Part shown: in pieces, positions 1 through 12,741 of the stretch | How positions within the stretch are numbered: position 1 is the first letter of the stretch | Layout of the letters: each line of letters starts with the position of its first letter | DNA from: Parascedosporium putredinis | Lineage: Eukaryota; Ascomycota; Sordariomycetes; Microascales; Microascaceae | NCBI GenBank assembly: GCA_949357655.1 | Contig: CASHTG010000005.1 | Span: 372,001 to 436,000 of the forward strand | Length of the DNA stretch: 64,000 nucleotides | Reading direction: 5' to 3' | The notes under the pieces: generated by a model | Databases searched by the model: none | Seen by the model: the letters and a program-made list of their open reading frames with translations, nothing else | Told to the model about the DNA's origin: nothing | Position numbers and translations under genes: made by a program

Positions 1-15
1 CCTTCCCTCCTCCTC

Positions 16-30
16 CCCTAACCCTAACCC
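16..30. repeat. short telomere-like motif (CCCTAA type)
   Basis: Two and a half copies of the CCCTAA hexamer lie close to the left edge. CCCTAA/TTAGGG is the usual telomere repeat of filamentous fungi, but this is far too short to be a telomere and ordinary unique sequence follows it. It is an interstitial motif or chance. Confidence 0.5.
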
Positions 31-932
31 GTCCTCGCTCCCGAGTTTCTTAACGACGCTCAAAGTGCCCGTTTCTTCCCCCAATATGGCCTTACATCTG
101 CCCGATAACCTCGCACCATATCCCTCGAGGATTGAGCGATAGCCAGCGTACGATTTTTTTCTTGTTTCTACAATCTGATGCTTTTGCGCATCTGCCGTGC
201 CACTTCTCTTCTTCTTCTCCTAAAAATCTCCCGTTTTCTGTGCCTGGCTGCCGAATGGCAACCTGGGTCTTGGGCGCTTGAGCAGCGCGCGCAGGACGCA
301 TCACCAAGAACACTGCAAAGTCTTGGTCCAATCCTCTGTTTACTTTCCCTCGGGCGTCTATCGCCGCACCCCCTTTTCCCCCAAGGGTTGATCGACGCGC
401 GAAGTGGCGGCCTCTCTCTTTTTGCCATCTCACCCCCATTTCTCCTATCTTGCCTGCATTCCGAGTAGATTCCAACCACATTCTCTCGCGCCCTTGGCTG
501 TCGTGGCGCGATCCCCCCTTTCTTCTTTAGGACTCGGAGAGCTTAATTGAGGAATGCCGGGGGAAAAGAAAGAAGAAGAGGCGCCCCCGGCGTCAGGAGA
601 CGAGTGGGATATGTGTGAATATGTGTGAATACAGGGTAATTAGGGGACGCCCGCCACGCTGCACCCCGCCATGTTTTTTCCTTTCACATGGACGTCGATT
701 CGTCCTCGACCCCGTGGTCGACGATCTCTGGCGCGCGAGTGGTTGTGCCTCCTTTTTCTGGTGCGTGGACCAGCATATAACCGGTTCACCCAGAAGGGGA
801 AAGGAACTTTAAAAACAGTGGTTCAGAGACTGGGGGATGGAGCAATGAGACCGTAGTGGTCGCGAGGCCGACCACCACTTACTTGCCATGGATGCGGCTA
901 GATAATAATAGCCATCTATCACACAAGCACAC

Positions 933-960
<28 letters not shown>
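933..960. repeat. (CA)14 microsatellite
   Basis: An uninterrupted CA dinucleotide run of 28 nt, followed by further short CA stretches to about 1030. It is not inside a gene. Confidence 0.95.
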
Positions 961-967
<7 letters not shown>

Positions 968-3900
968 GCATGCACCAGACATCGATGGCTACACACACAC
1001 ATCAGTGATCTAGACGCATGTTGCACATACACACTTCAGTCATTCTCCTCCGTTGCACCCCGCCAACGCTTTCAGCATGTGACGGCCTATTCCTTTTTCC
1101 CTCTAGCTTATCACTTTCTCGTCCTTATTGTTATTTTTCGCTTCTTCTTTTTCCTGCTTGCGCTGGACTGCTTCTCTCGCTCCCGCGTCTTCTCTCTTAG
1201 TGGGGACCAACCTATCCCCGACTGCGATCGTCTCGGCCGTGGAGATTGGGAGGATGTCGAGGCAACGGCCAACAGGTAGCATAAAGGCACATCCTTTTTG
1301 GACTTTGTTCGTCATTCCAGCTTTTCTCTCTCCCAATGAACCCATCACCCAAACCCAATCCTGTCACCTCGAGCATGAAATCGAAAATGTGATACAGACC
1401 GTGTGATAATCTAACCACGCTTACCCAAAGCAATAATCACTATATGTAAAGTAAAATGTCAGCTGAAGTGATGGAGACGGTACACGAGCTCTCGGCAGGC
1501 AAAGGCCACGCAGCGGGGCTCTAGAATGCAAAAGCCCCCAAAACAGCCACACAGATCAATTGATGTAGTGCAAAAGACAAAAAGAGCGCGCGGGCACATC
1601 TAGCGCCTTCCAAAATGGCGTTCCTCCCTGGAAAGTTGACATATCACAGGCGAACGTTAGGAAAAATCAAGTTTGATGCTTGCGTGCCAAACCGTCCTCT
1701 CTCTTTGTGCGCCTCCACAGCAAGGCCCCCCTCCCCTTCCTCCCCCGGTCCCCCGGCCTCCTTCCGTGATGGCCTGCCAGCCAGCGTCCCCCCTGTCGAA
1801 ATATGGCATTAGAGCTTCGCCCTTGTCGAAAGGAGTGGAAAATAAAGGTTGGAGGAGCCGCCGCCAGGTTCATGCATTGCTCGAGAGCAAATTTCCATCC
1901 GCCAGCTTCTGTTGATCCCTACCAGCTAGAATACCTCGACTTGTCAGGTCTCGAACAAACGAAAGCGAGAGAGAAAGAGAGATGCGAGCAGAGGTGGACT
2001 CTGTTCTTTGAACATCTAGACCGACAAGGGGGACAAGGGACGGATGGCGGTCCGTCCTGAGGTGAGTTCTTTGCGCATAGGGAAAAAAGGAAGAAGAAAA
2101 ACCCCCCTTGCCCATTGCCCTACCCGCCGACGACAAGGTCAAAAGCCTCGAGCATATCAATTGACCTGTGCTTTTTCGATCTGTGCCTTGTTGTCCCCCA
2201 CCATCGCCATGGCCGCCCGACCAAATTCAGATCCTTCAAACACACACAAGCAATGACAAACCCACGCACACAAAAAGGTGGGCTAGCCACGAACAATCGG
2301 CTCCGAGCGATGGAGCAACAATCGATGGTAGAAAAGATAATAGGGCCAAAAACAAATAGATACAACCGGCCTGTCTCTCTTTCTCCTTCTCCGTCTTGCT
2401 CTCTTTGATCTCGTCGCGCCCCCTTCCAATCCTTGCAAAATCAATGCAAAAGCAAGGATTTGCTCGGTTTTCGTCCTAGTGTGTGATCCGAAGCGTGTGA
2501 TAGCGATGTGGATGTGGGCAAATTTGTGTGATGCTTCTTCCTATTAGTCGCAAAACGCATCTTCCGCTTCCTTCCCCCCTTGTCGCCCCATTTTTTATTT
2601 TCCCTTCTTTCTCATGTGCGCATGCGTCGCTCTCCCGCAGACGACGAGCCTAGTGTGTTATATTTAGCCCACCTCTGTTTACTTTTGTGCCCATCGGTGA
2701 AGGGTCGAGTGTACCTCTTATAGAAAGAAAGAAAACAAAAAAAAAGAAAGCACTTGATCAGCGGGCTTTTCGAGGTCTTTCTAGGCCCGTTGAGAGAATC
2801 CTTGGCGCGGAGGAGGTGCTCGGGGAAGTCAACTGTCGTGTAGTACATGTATTAGCAAGATCGTCTGGTTGATATGAAGTTGCCCATCACGAACGCCACA
2901 ATCCACTTTAACTCGTCACAGGCCCATTTTTTCAAACATGCCGGCGTCCATGGCTGTTTTGGAAGGGGTCGCCTTGTTCACGAAGCAAACCCTTCACCCT
3001 CTTCTAACATCTCCTCCCCTCCTCTTTAGCGCAGCAGCCTTCTTTCATCTTCCTTGCTCCTTTCTCGCTATGCGTGGACAGCTAAAATCCGGTGATAACG
3101 ACATCGAGCGAGGGGAGAAGTCCTAATCCCTGGCTGCGTCACAGAAATGAGGTGACGGCTCAACGCCTACAACCGCTCTTGTCCGTAATCTGCTTCCTCA
3201 GCCTATTGATGTGATTAAAATCTGGAACTCCGGTTGATATCATTCACCACGCGCTCCCCTCACCTCTATTCGTTCTCCCCCTTGAATCGGTAACATTCTC
3301 TTGCATATACCTGACCTTGCGCCATCGATCCTCTCCTTGTCCGTCCGCGATTCGAGACATGGATATGGATCCCGGAGTCAGATGGGAAAACAAATAATGA
3401 TTGAAAATAGGTGGATGAGACGCTCGGAGGCTTGCTCACTTGGTCTACTTATTGCGCATCGATAGCTAGAGTCCGGACGGAAAGCCCTGCAAACCCATGA
3501 CTCGTTCCTTGCCTTCATCCGCGTCATGTCTCCCCTTCCAAAGGGCATACGGATATTAGAGGTTGACTTTGGCGTAGTATATCGAGGTAGCAAGCAAGGT
3601 AGACCCTTTTTCTGCCCTCCCCTTGCCATCCCCCATGTCAACCTTCCCCGCACAAAGAGGCCCTTGGGAACGAATATCCGAAGCACAGACTCTTTCCCGT
3701 CACGATGCTGGGGTACGCGAGATGGAGGGGATATGGCTCAAGGGCGGGGGCGATGCACTTCAACCAATGTCTTCATCCTTCCCCTGTCCGTCCGTCTTTC
3801 CATCAATGGCTTGAGCCTCGCATCAACCACAATCAAGCGACCTTGACTCGTTCGCAGCAGGAGCAGAGAGGAAACTATGGGAACAGGGCTGTGTTCCTTG

Positions 3901-6900
3901 CTGTGATGAACATGAACCGAGGGAGCGTGCTTCTCGGTCGGTGCGGCTCTCATCCTCCGTCTGAGTGAGCCTTTCTTTTTCCCTTTGCATAATGAGGCTA
4001 GTTTGTGGATGCGCCGAGTTCCATGCCCAGGACCGTGATATGGCCATGGGCCTCTTAACCCCGGCCTCCGCCCCGCCCTTTACGCATCACCAACATCATC
4101 ATAATCATCATCAGTAGGCCGCGGCCGCGGAAACGTAGTGTGGGAAAATCATGGCATCGAAGTGGAGAAAAGCCAGGGGGCAGAAAGTCCAATAACCATC
4201 TTTTCTCCTCGCCTCTTTCCAATCCCGGACATTGGGTTCCTGATTCACGAATCCGCCAAGTGACGAGCCTTGGGGCACTGGCCGGTGCCTTGGCTGTTAC
4301 CACATCATGTCCTCTTCCCTCCCCGGTTTTGGAAATGACGAGGCGTCCTTGCTGATCTGGACGCGCAAAATGGCCAGCCTGATATTGGCCGCGCCTCGTC
4401 CAACACTCTTTTGTCTGTTTATTCTCGGATAGATAATATTATAGTAGACAATAACCCATGCTCGCAAACCGCCTTCTTCGTTGAGCAAGAGGCTTGGCTA
4501 GGGGACCCATCCCCTGTTCTCCCCTCCATGTGCGGTTGCCCCTGAGGTGGCAGCGGCTGGCAAGGGTGGTTCGCATTCTCATCCTTTCATCGTCGCAGCG
4601 TCGCATCGGCTGGTGGTCCGGTGGACTTGGCAGTGATGGAGGAGGAGAGCAAACTGCGAAGAGGGGCTTGATAATCTCCAAAGTGGTTGGTGTTATTCTC
4701 CGTCACCGGTTTTTCTTTTCCCCTGTTGATAGAGCATCTCAAATGCGTGGATTGAAGTAGCGTATACACACTCTTTTATGCTCGGCTCTGCCTGCTCCTC
4801 GTAAGTCCTTGACGAAAAGTCAGTCATGCTAAATTCCGATTCTTGGCTGCTCTGGAGTGGATGGAGGCTGCTAGTCCTGCGTGCAGTCAGTGGCGAAGAG
4901 TTGTTGCGCGTTGGGGGACGCTCTTTGTCTCTCAATCTCGGCGTATCAATCTCTTGACGCTGATATCCCAATGAACCGCGATCAACTAGTCGCTTCTGCC
5001 TGCTCAAAGACCTATTACTGCCAGGCCATGGGGGCGGCCAAAATTCGAGGACGTGCCAGAACGACCTCTCCTCCCTTTTCTCACTTTCTCCGCCTTGTGA
5101 TGCAGTCAAGTACCCTTGTCAGCCGTCAATAACGATCTCTACCTGGCGCAGGGGGCAGAGTGGCAGAGTGGCAGGGAACTAAAAGCACAGGACACCGATC
5201 GGCGCGCGACAGGGCGTCACGGAGCTGATGCCGGGGCTGATAATCTTCGCATTCGGAATGCGCAGATATTATTAATAACTGTACTTATAAAGGCAAGCGA
5301 TCTCAGAGCGCCGACAAGTAGTAAGCCACGGTCCTCTCTCAAAGTCGAGTTGTGTACTTGTACGTGGGTTTTTGTGGGCCGTCATGCCGAAATTCCTTGT
5401 TTTTCAAGCATTGCCCAAATCACTTCTTCAATCGTGAATCATTTTTTTCTTTCGTTGTATTACTTTCACCTCGCTTTTCGAGTCCAACCTAGAAATTAAA
5501 TTCAGCTGGGATTGGCGCGTTGTTGCGCGCTGTTGGAGCCCTCCAGACAGACAAGGGGCCTTTTCAGAAGGAGCACTCCCTTGGCCGTTGGGGGCCTTCG
5601 TGTAAGTCGCCGACTCATCTATCTAAAAGCACCCAATAGATGGCGCGACCGGCCCCCGATCTCAAGATCACATGTGCAGATCCTTCCGTTGGGGTTTCAC
5701 CTACAAGGAGAACCTAGTGCTGCTGAAGCGTCAGCCATCTCTCCCTCCCTCGCGTTCGGCCTTTTATTCAGGAAAGCCATTGACATCGTTGCGATGCAAA
5801 TGAGGGCGAATAATTGGCCTTCTCTCATTTCCTTTGGGGCGGTCAACTTGGGTGGGCGTGAAGGCACATGATCTGGATCCCATGTCTCTCGTTCACGGGA
5901 TTGTGCTGCCAGCCAGTCTTTCGCCTCCTCTTGTCCAAGAGGGTAAAAGCCGCTTATGCGCCCTTTTCTCTCTCTCTCTAAGATACCATATTGCGGTCTG
6001 GAAGACCCGGCAATACGCAGCCTCTCAGAAGCCAGAGCCAAGGTGAAGCCCGCCATCACGCCCCGGCTTGGTGACTCAACAGACCCACGAGGTCGAACGG
6101 AGTCCTTTCGGCAAGAGAAGGGTGGAAATATCTCATGGCGTCGTCTGGAAGATTCGTCGGGAGCCCCCTGAAATTGTGGAGCAGCTTCGAGACGGACATG
6201 GCTCTCTACTTTTCTTTGGCTGGATGCCCTGCGACCGATATCATACTTGAGATCGGCCGGTTGAGGGGAGGGAGGTTGCGAAATCGAAGCAATTGGCTCA
6301 CGCTTTCTCGAGTCTGGCAGGGATGTTGGTTCGCCAAGCCTTGGATTGAGAGCACTGACCAGGAACGAACCACCATCGTCCACAGGCGCCGCCGCCTGCC
6401 GCAACACGAACGCGGTCTTCTCGGATCACTCTGAATGGGGCTTTGGCGGAAATCTGGCTCTTCCAACTCTGGTGTCGCAGACGCTGGTCCTGTCCCGGAA
6501 CCCGGTTGGGGAGGGTACTGCGCTGGACTCGGCAAGAGACAGACGCAACATTACCTGTAGCCTAATGGCCTGTCATGGAGCCGGGTGCTGCCGATCAATA
6601 AAGGGAGATGGACATCCAAGTGGTTGCTCTCCCATTGTGCGCTCATGCGTGGGGGTAGCACTGCCCTCGTCCAGATTTAGCGGGCCAAACAGCATAAGGA
6701 TGCAAATATCGCCATCATTCCATTCTCCCATCGCTTCGCAGGCTTGACAACGCAATTGGGCAGTCCGATTTTTGCAGAGTCGGGTCAATGATCTATCGAC
6801 GAGCGCCTCGCAAGTCCAACAGGATTCTTTATTTTCTTTTTTAGGGACATTCTCGTGTCTGCCCGCCATGGTCCGGGCCCAAGTATAGTATGACTCTTTT

Positions 6901-9900
6901 CTTCACCACTACTTGCTTGGCTTCCAACTAGCGCACGCACGAATTGTTGAGGTATCAATTGGTGTTAGTGACCGCCGCGCCACTGATGGCGTCGTCCGTC
7001 AAGTTTGGAGGCGACTCGTGGCAAGCGAGTGAGAGCTCTTCGACACGTGCGCCTCATTTAGATCTTTCCGACGGTTGTTTCAACCTTTGCAGACTAACCA
7101 GTCCCTCTCGTCATATCTGACAGCCACGTACTTGTGGAGGGGGGCAAGAGCATGGGGGATGGGTGGGGGAAGGGCCGTTGTCGTTGTTCCTTCAAGGACA
7201 GATGGAAAATAAAGCGATTTCTTTGAGCTTGTATTCGACAAAAATCTCAAGGCCCATTTCTAAGAAGGGGACTGGGACCCCCGATTTCCCCGCTGTTTTG
7301 AGAGGAAGCTGGCGGCGGATGCGTGCAAGCCGCAGAGCTCCCAAGCACGATCCCGTTGTGCTATGCAGTGGCTTCTGCAGCAGGCTTCAAGGAGAGGGGA
7401 CAGAAGAGACAAGACCCCTGCTTTTGGCAAGGAACAAAGTCTCCTCCCCGCTAAAAGTGCGCTAGAAAGGTGACCGACATCAATTGGTGCGAGGAAAAAG
7501 AATACTCATGGTCGAAGGTACATCTCCTTGGTCTTTGTCTTCCCTCGCTCTTTCCCCCGCGCTGTACACTACAAGCGTTGTTGGGGAAGGAGAGAGCGCA
7601 ATCAAAGCATTGAAGAAGAAGCTCACCAGCAAGCGTGCTCCCATTTCCCGTTTTCCTGGTGGCAGGAAGTTCTTCTCTTCTCGGAGCGAGCGGGACTGGG
7701 GGAACCAATAGCGTTGCAACTAAGAGCCGGGTGCGGGCGATTAGATCCCTGTCGATTGAAGTGATAGGGTCTCTGATTGGCTAAAGCTGTGAAAGTAGGT
7801 GCATGTCGGGCAGCCAATCGCGGGCCGCAGGTGCCTTGACCGCACCTGGTTGGGCGCTTCCGCGACCACACTCCGTTCGAGAACGGCCACTTGACCCCGC
7901 CGATGCCCAACCGACGTTCACCAGACTCGGCCGCGGCTACCCGTGCCATTTTTTTCTCTCTCCTTGTTCCTTCTTGTCTTCTCCCCTTCTCTACTCGGTT
8001 GTGTCTGTCCTTCCCTCGTTCCTTTTTGGATCCTGTTGTGCCTTCTTCCAAATTTCCAATGTGAATCAATGTACTTGTGTGAATTGCCCCTCGAGGGACC
8101 ACGGACGTGCGCAGGAAAGCATCGTTCCATCGCGGGTTTCGAACCTTTTCTCGGATTTAAGCCAGTTGCCACTCCAGCCATGGCGCTTCCGCGAGTGCGC
8201 CGCAGGTCGCCATCGTGCAACTTGTGTACCACTTTTCCATCTCGATGGAACGGAACAGGTACGGAGGTACAGAGCTACAGGCCATTTGATGCGATGCCAT
8301 GCCATGAGCCAGTGCGCATCAAAATGAATGTTGGCAGGCCACCAAAGAGCATGAGAATGGTGCTGATCGATCTCGTATCTCTGCTCTCCTGCTGCTGCTC
8401 CTCCTCCCACTCCCCGCCCCCGTCTACACTAAAAGCCTGGGCTTTGCGGAGTTGGATGAACGTCACTTCCTTTTCCCCCAAACCACCCTTGACTGGGACG
8501 GCAGGTCCATCCCGGTCTGTAAGGTACGACTACACCACGGATTTACTGGCCGCACGCATGCTTCTTGTGAACACACTGATAATGTACTCTTGTACTGACC
8601 CCCATGGGTTCCCCTCATTGATGGCTCATCACTCATACTAGCAAGACCTCTAGTGCTTGCAGCTTTTTGGCCTTTTCTTTTCCTTTCTTCCCCCTTCCTC
8701 TTGGGATTGAAAAGAGGCGGGAAAAGGATCAATTCCGTCGCTCTCGGATTAATGCAATCCATGACGCCGTCGGTGGATCTTTCGTCTCTTCACGCTTTGG
8801 TTGCCTTTCTCCTAATCCGTACTGGTACTTCACCCTGTAACTCAGTCATGAATTTTATCCCAGCCGCCTAGATATCTATCTACAACTGACGGGAGCCGTC
8901 ACAGCTCGGGAGAAAAGATGAGGTTGGCTTGTAAGAAGGATACAAGCACACACACCTAACAAGAAGGAAGCAGTAAGAAAACTCGTTGAAACCCTCCCGT
9001 CACTTTCGATCCCGCGACTATGTCCGTGGATGATGTGGTATCTTGCTGCGCGACCCAGGGCGCGCGTACCCTGCCAACGGACTCGACGTCTTTTTCTCAT
9101 CCTTTCCTGGTTGTGTGCGTATCATTATCCCCATGTCGACCACTCTCCATGTTTGCGGTGGGCGAGAGGCATTGGGCACGTTATCATAGGCTCGCAGAAG
9201 TCAAAATCTAATTATAGGAAATTATTGATGTACGCTATGCGGGTGCTGGTCCCTTCGAGGGCGTGGCCGATGCCAGGGATGATGGATCCTATGATGATAC
9301 CTAGTTTGACCATGCTTTGCTCACTTCTAAAAACGAAAACTAAAATACGCCTAGGTCTTGCGTCGGAATCTTTGCTGCGAATAAAGACATAGCCGCAGGA
9401 GTCCATCCCAATTGTGGCATGAGCTGAATTTTAAGCGCAATTGCGGGAAAGGGAAACAAAAGCATCTTGTCCGTACCATTCATTGTCTGGACGGGAATAA
9501 ACCATGAGAGAAAAAACCTCTATCAATGAATCAAGGACTGATTGTGGTCCGAATTCCTTCACCATTCTTTGTATTGGTACCGCGGCTGTTGCGAAGAAAG
9601 ACAAGACCATCCCTCGAGGAGGGCGGTATGGTAATTTGTTCTGCAATGGTTGGGGCGGTACAATCTATTTTCTCCAACAAAAAGCCATAACAGGCTATGA
9701 CGGCGCCCAACCAGCAACGCCGGAGCCATATCAACTGCCCCGTTAACTGCTCGGCATGTCGTGGCTTGACCCGTCCTTGTCTTTCCCTGGACTTTGGGCG
9801 TTGAACTTCTTGATATGATGTTCCATTTGATTGTTGGCTTTCTGCTTGGAGTGTACTCCCTTGTTCTCGACCTTTCGGGTCCTACCCCCTTCTCGTTCGA

Positions 9901-12741
9901 GGAGAATTTCTCTTCGCTTTTGAGTGTTGGGGTGGTTTTTTAAACCTCACGGAAAACAGGCTATACCGCTCCTGGTATGCAGTGCAAGAGCGGAGCACGT
10001 TCCTACCCCGGTCCGCGTCTGCCAACTGGCCCATCGATTGATGCAACCCGGCCGGCTTGGCCCATCATGCTTGCGCCCATGTTCCCATGGATGCTTTCAT
10101 GCTTGTTTCCCGAGGGTTATGTGTGTGCGTGTGTGCGTGCGTGCGGATGAAAAGAATGTGAGCTGATGGAGATCGAGTAGGTGATCAGAGGGCTCTACTT
10201 TTCCCTTTCCTTCTTTTGTCTTTTTGTTTCTCTCAATTCTTTGGGGGCCCCCGTTGGCACTCCCTTCGTTTTCCGCCCCCAGGCGGGCCTTTGCCGATTC
10301 TCACGACGGCACGAATTTCTCATATGTGTCCAAAGGCCAACCAGAGCCCGTGGCACCATATCCCAGGGGTAGCCGAGACTAGGCCTCGTCGACACCGCCG
10401 TCCTCTAAACCAGCCTGAATTGGAGTTAAGGTGCTTATGGGCAAGGGAATCAAGTTGGGTCAAGCATGGAAACTCTGCGATGATTCGATCACCCACCCAC
10501 ATTCAACCAGTTCCGGTTCGCCATTACGCGCCTTCATGGAGACCCTAGTTCAATGCCCCTTTCCTTCCACCGGCTACTCCTTCCTAACGTTGTGGATAAT
10601 GCCTTCCTTATTCTTCTTGTGCTTCTTCTTGTTCATTCTTTTTTTTCTCCTTCTTTTTTTTTCTGTTAGAGGAGGCCAAACCAGTCGGTCGCGCATGCAC
10701 ATTTACACACATGCTGGGCTGGTGTAATGTGTGTGCTAACTGGGAGCACCGCACGGCATCGCGCCGCATCCGAACCCGCACGCTTGCGTTCAATGTTCGC
10801 TCTTAATATATCTCTATCCTCGGGCTTGGAATTGATCTGCTCAATCATCACTGACAACCCTTGAATCCCTTTGATGTACCTGTACAGTCGGTATTGTAGA
10901 GATCCTCACCCTAAACCCGCCCTTGTTTGCAACATGATTTTACAAGGAGGTCCAATTTGGTCGCCTCCAGTAAAGCCGTAGCTTCCCATCCTCAAGTCAC
11001 ATTGGATCCCCAATTGATCCCCACGGCCTCACAAGACTACCCAGTACCTTGCACCGCAAGCACACATTGGACAAGAAAAATCCATACCACCACACCACTC
11101 CTACCATCACTCGATCCCCTTTTCTGCTGTTATCTCCACCCCTCAACCGGGCAAGGACAGAAGAAAAGGATCCTACCCTTCCAGTGATCCCTCTCCTCGC
11201 GCCATTTTAATTGCCCTTTTTATTTTATTTTTTATCCTCCTTTTGTTTTCCTTTTCCCATTTTCAGACCACCCCATTCCGTTCTTCTGCTATCACCACCC
11301 ACCTGTAATTGACTCTGTCTGCAAAATCCCCATCCCGCGCCCCGAGCTCACAGACCCTGCTCAACTGCGGCCTCCGTACCAAACTTTGAGATCGTTGCTG
11401 GGCTTTGGCACGCACCTTCGCTTGCTGCTCGCTTCCGAAGTACTTGAACAGCGCACCACCGACTGCAGGCTCTTCTTATGCAGTGCCTAGGATTTTCTAC
11501 ATCTCAGTAGCACAAAGCAGCTCGTGCAGGAGGGGAAATGCTAAAACGAAACGCTTGAGGGCAGCAAGAATCGCCTGCGCAAATTCAGCAACGGGGAAAG
11601 TATTCTTTTTCCCAGCAAGTAAGTCGAGTGAGAGATAGACAGCGCATCCTGTGGGTCAAGCGCCGGCACATACGTCCAGAGTGTCGATACTTTCCTCTGC
11701 CCACCCCCGCCCTATTATCATCCGTCCCACGAAGCGCCGGAAGCTTGTGCTGTCAGACAACATACATACCCTGGTACCGCTCACTCCACCCAGGCCTGCG
11801 TCTACAGCGTCTCCCTGCCTCCCACCCCCTTTCCTCCCGCCACTCTCGATTGCGTGTGTCCCTGTGCTTGAACAGACACCACTTATACTTGTGCTTGTAC
11901 CGCTTTGTACATCACAATAAGTGGGCTCCAGTGCTTTGTTCCCGGTCATTCTCGATATTATTCCCTCCCCCCTCTTCCTTTGCTCTGCTTCTCTTCCTTC
12001 GCTTTCCTTACTTTCCGTTCTGTCGTTACGTCGCCACTTGGTCTAACTTTGGGCCACTTGCTCTTCCGAAGGTGTAAAAGGAAATAAAGAGCTTCCTACC
12101 TTGAGCAAGCCCTTCTACTCTCACCATCACCACCTCCGTCGCCTTCCCCGTAACCACGCGCGATCCCGACCCCGAGCGACTTCCTTCGAAATCAGATCTC
12201 ATCGCCGAACAATCTTCCCGTTTAACGCATAAGCGACGGTACACCGAACACGAGGAAAGGCGCCTAGCTTACGCCTTTCCGCCTTTGCTGGCGCGCCGGG
12301 AACGGGCATCACAGGTGTTTCCCCTCGTGATGGTCGAGATCCTTTGAGCGTAGCTTCCCGTTGTGTCTCTTGCTTCGTCACTGTTTCCCCGCCTCAGCGC
12401 GCACCGGGTTCTTGAAGAAGCAGAAATCAAGCTGTATGTACTCCCCGACACAAAAATCGCTTTGTACTCCGTTACCTGTCCCGGCCCTCCTGCTTGTGTT
12501 CGCCCTTTTGCCCTTTCCTTTCCCTCTCCGCACTTGGCATGGCGTTGCGCATGGCGCCGAGCCGTGGACCCGGTCTTCAGTAGAGACAACGTTTCGCGAA
12601 AGCCCTCGGTTTTTTTCCTTTTGTCCTTCTCGATGCGCTCCACAGACTAACAAAAGAACCATGCTGGGAATCAGTAGCCCTTAGAGCATTTAAACTTGCA
12701 AATCCCTTACTCGAGTGAACTAATAATATCACCAACCAACC

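Larger units (their letters stand above)
1..12741. other. 12.7 kb stretch without a supportable gene
   Basis: I see no recognisable protein family here on either strand. The longest open frames (232 codons on + at 7943-8641, 236 codons on - at 5697-6407) have no family motif, and their composition looks like chance translation of C/T- or A/G-rich DNA. The stretch holds a (CA)14 microsatellite, many polypyrimidine tracts and a short telomere-like motif at its left edge. The part nearest 12.7 kb must include the promoter and 5' leader of the WD40 gene. The rest could hold regulatory DNA or non-coding transcripts, which sequence alone cannot show. Confidence 0.6.

Noticed and set aside
5697..6407. 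236-codon open frame on the minus strand
   Set aside because: No family motif, no splice or start support, and composition typical of chance translation. Isolated in a gene-free stretch.
7943..8641. 232-codon open frame on the plus strand
   Set aside because: Starts in a polypyrimidine tract that gives Leu/Ser/Phe-rich sequence, then reads as random. No conserved block.
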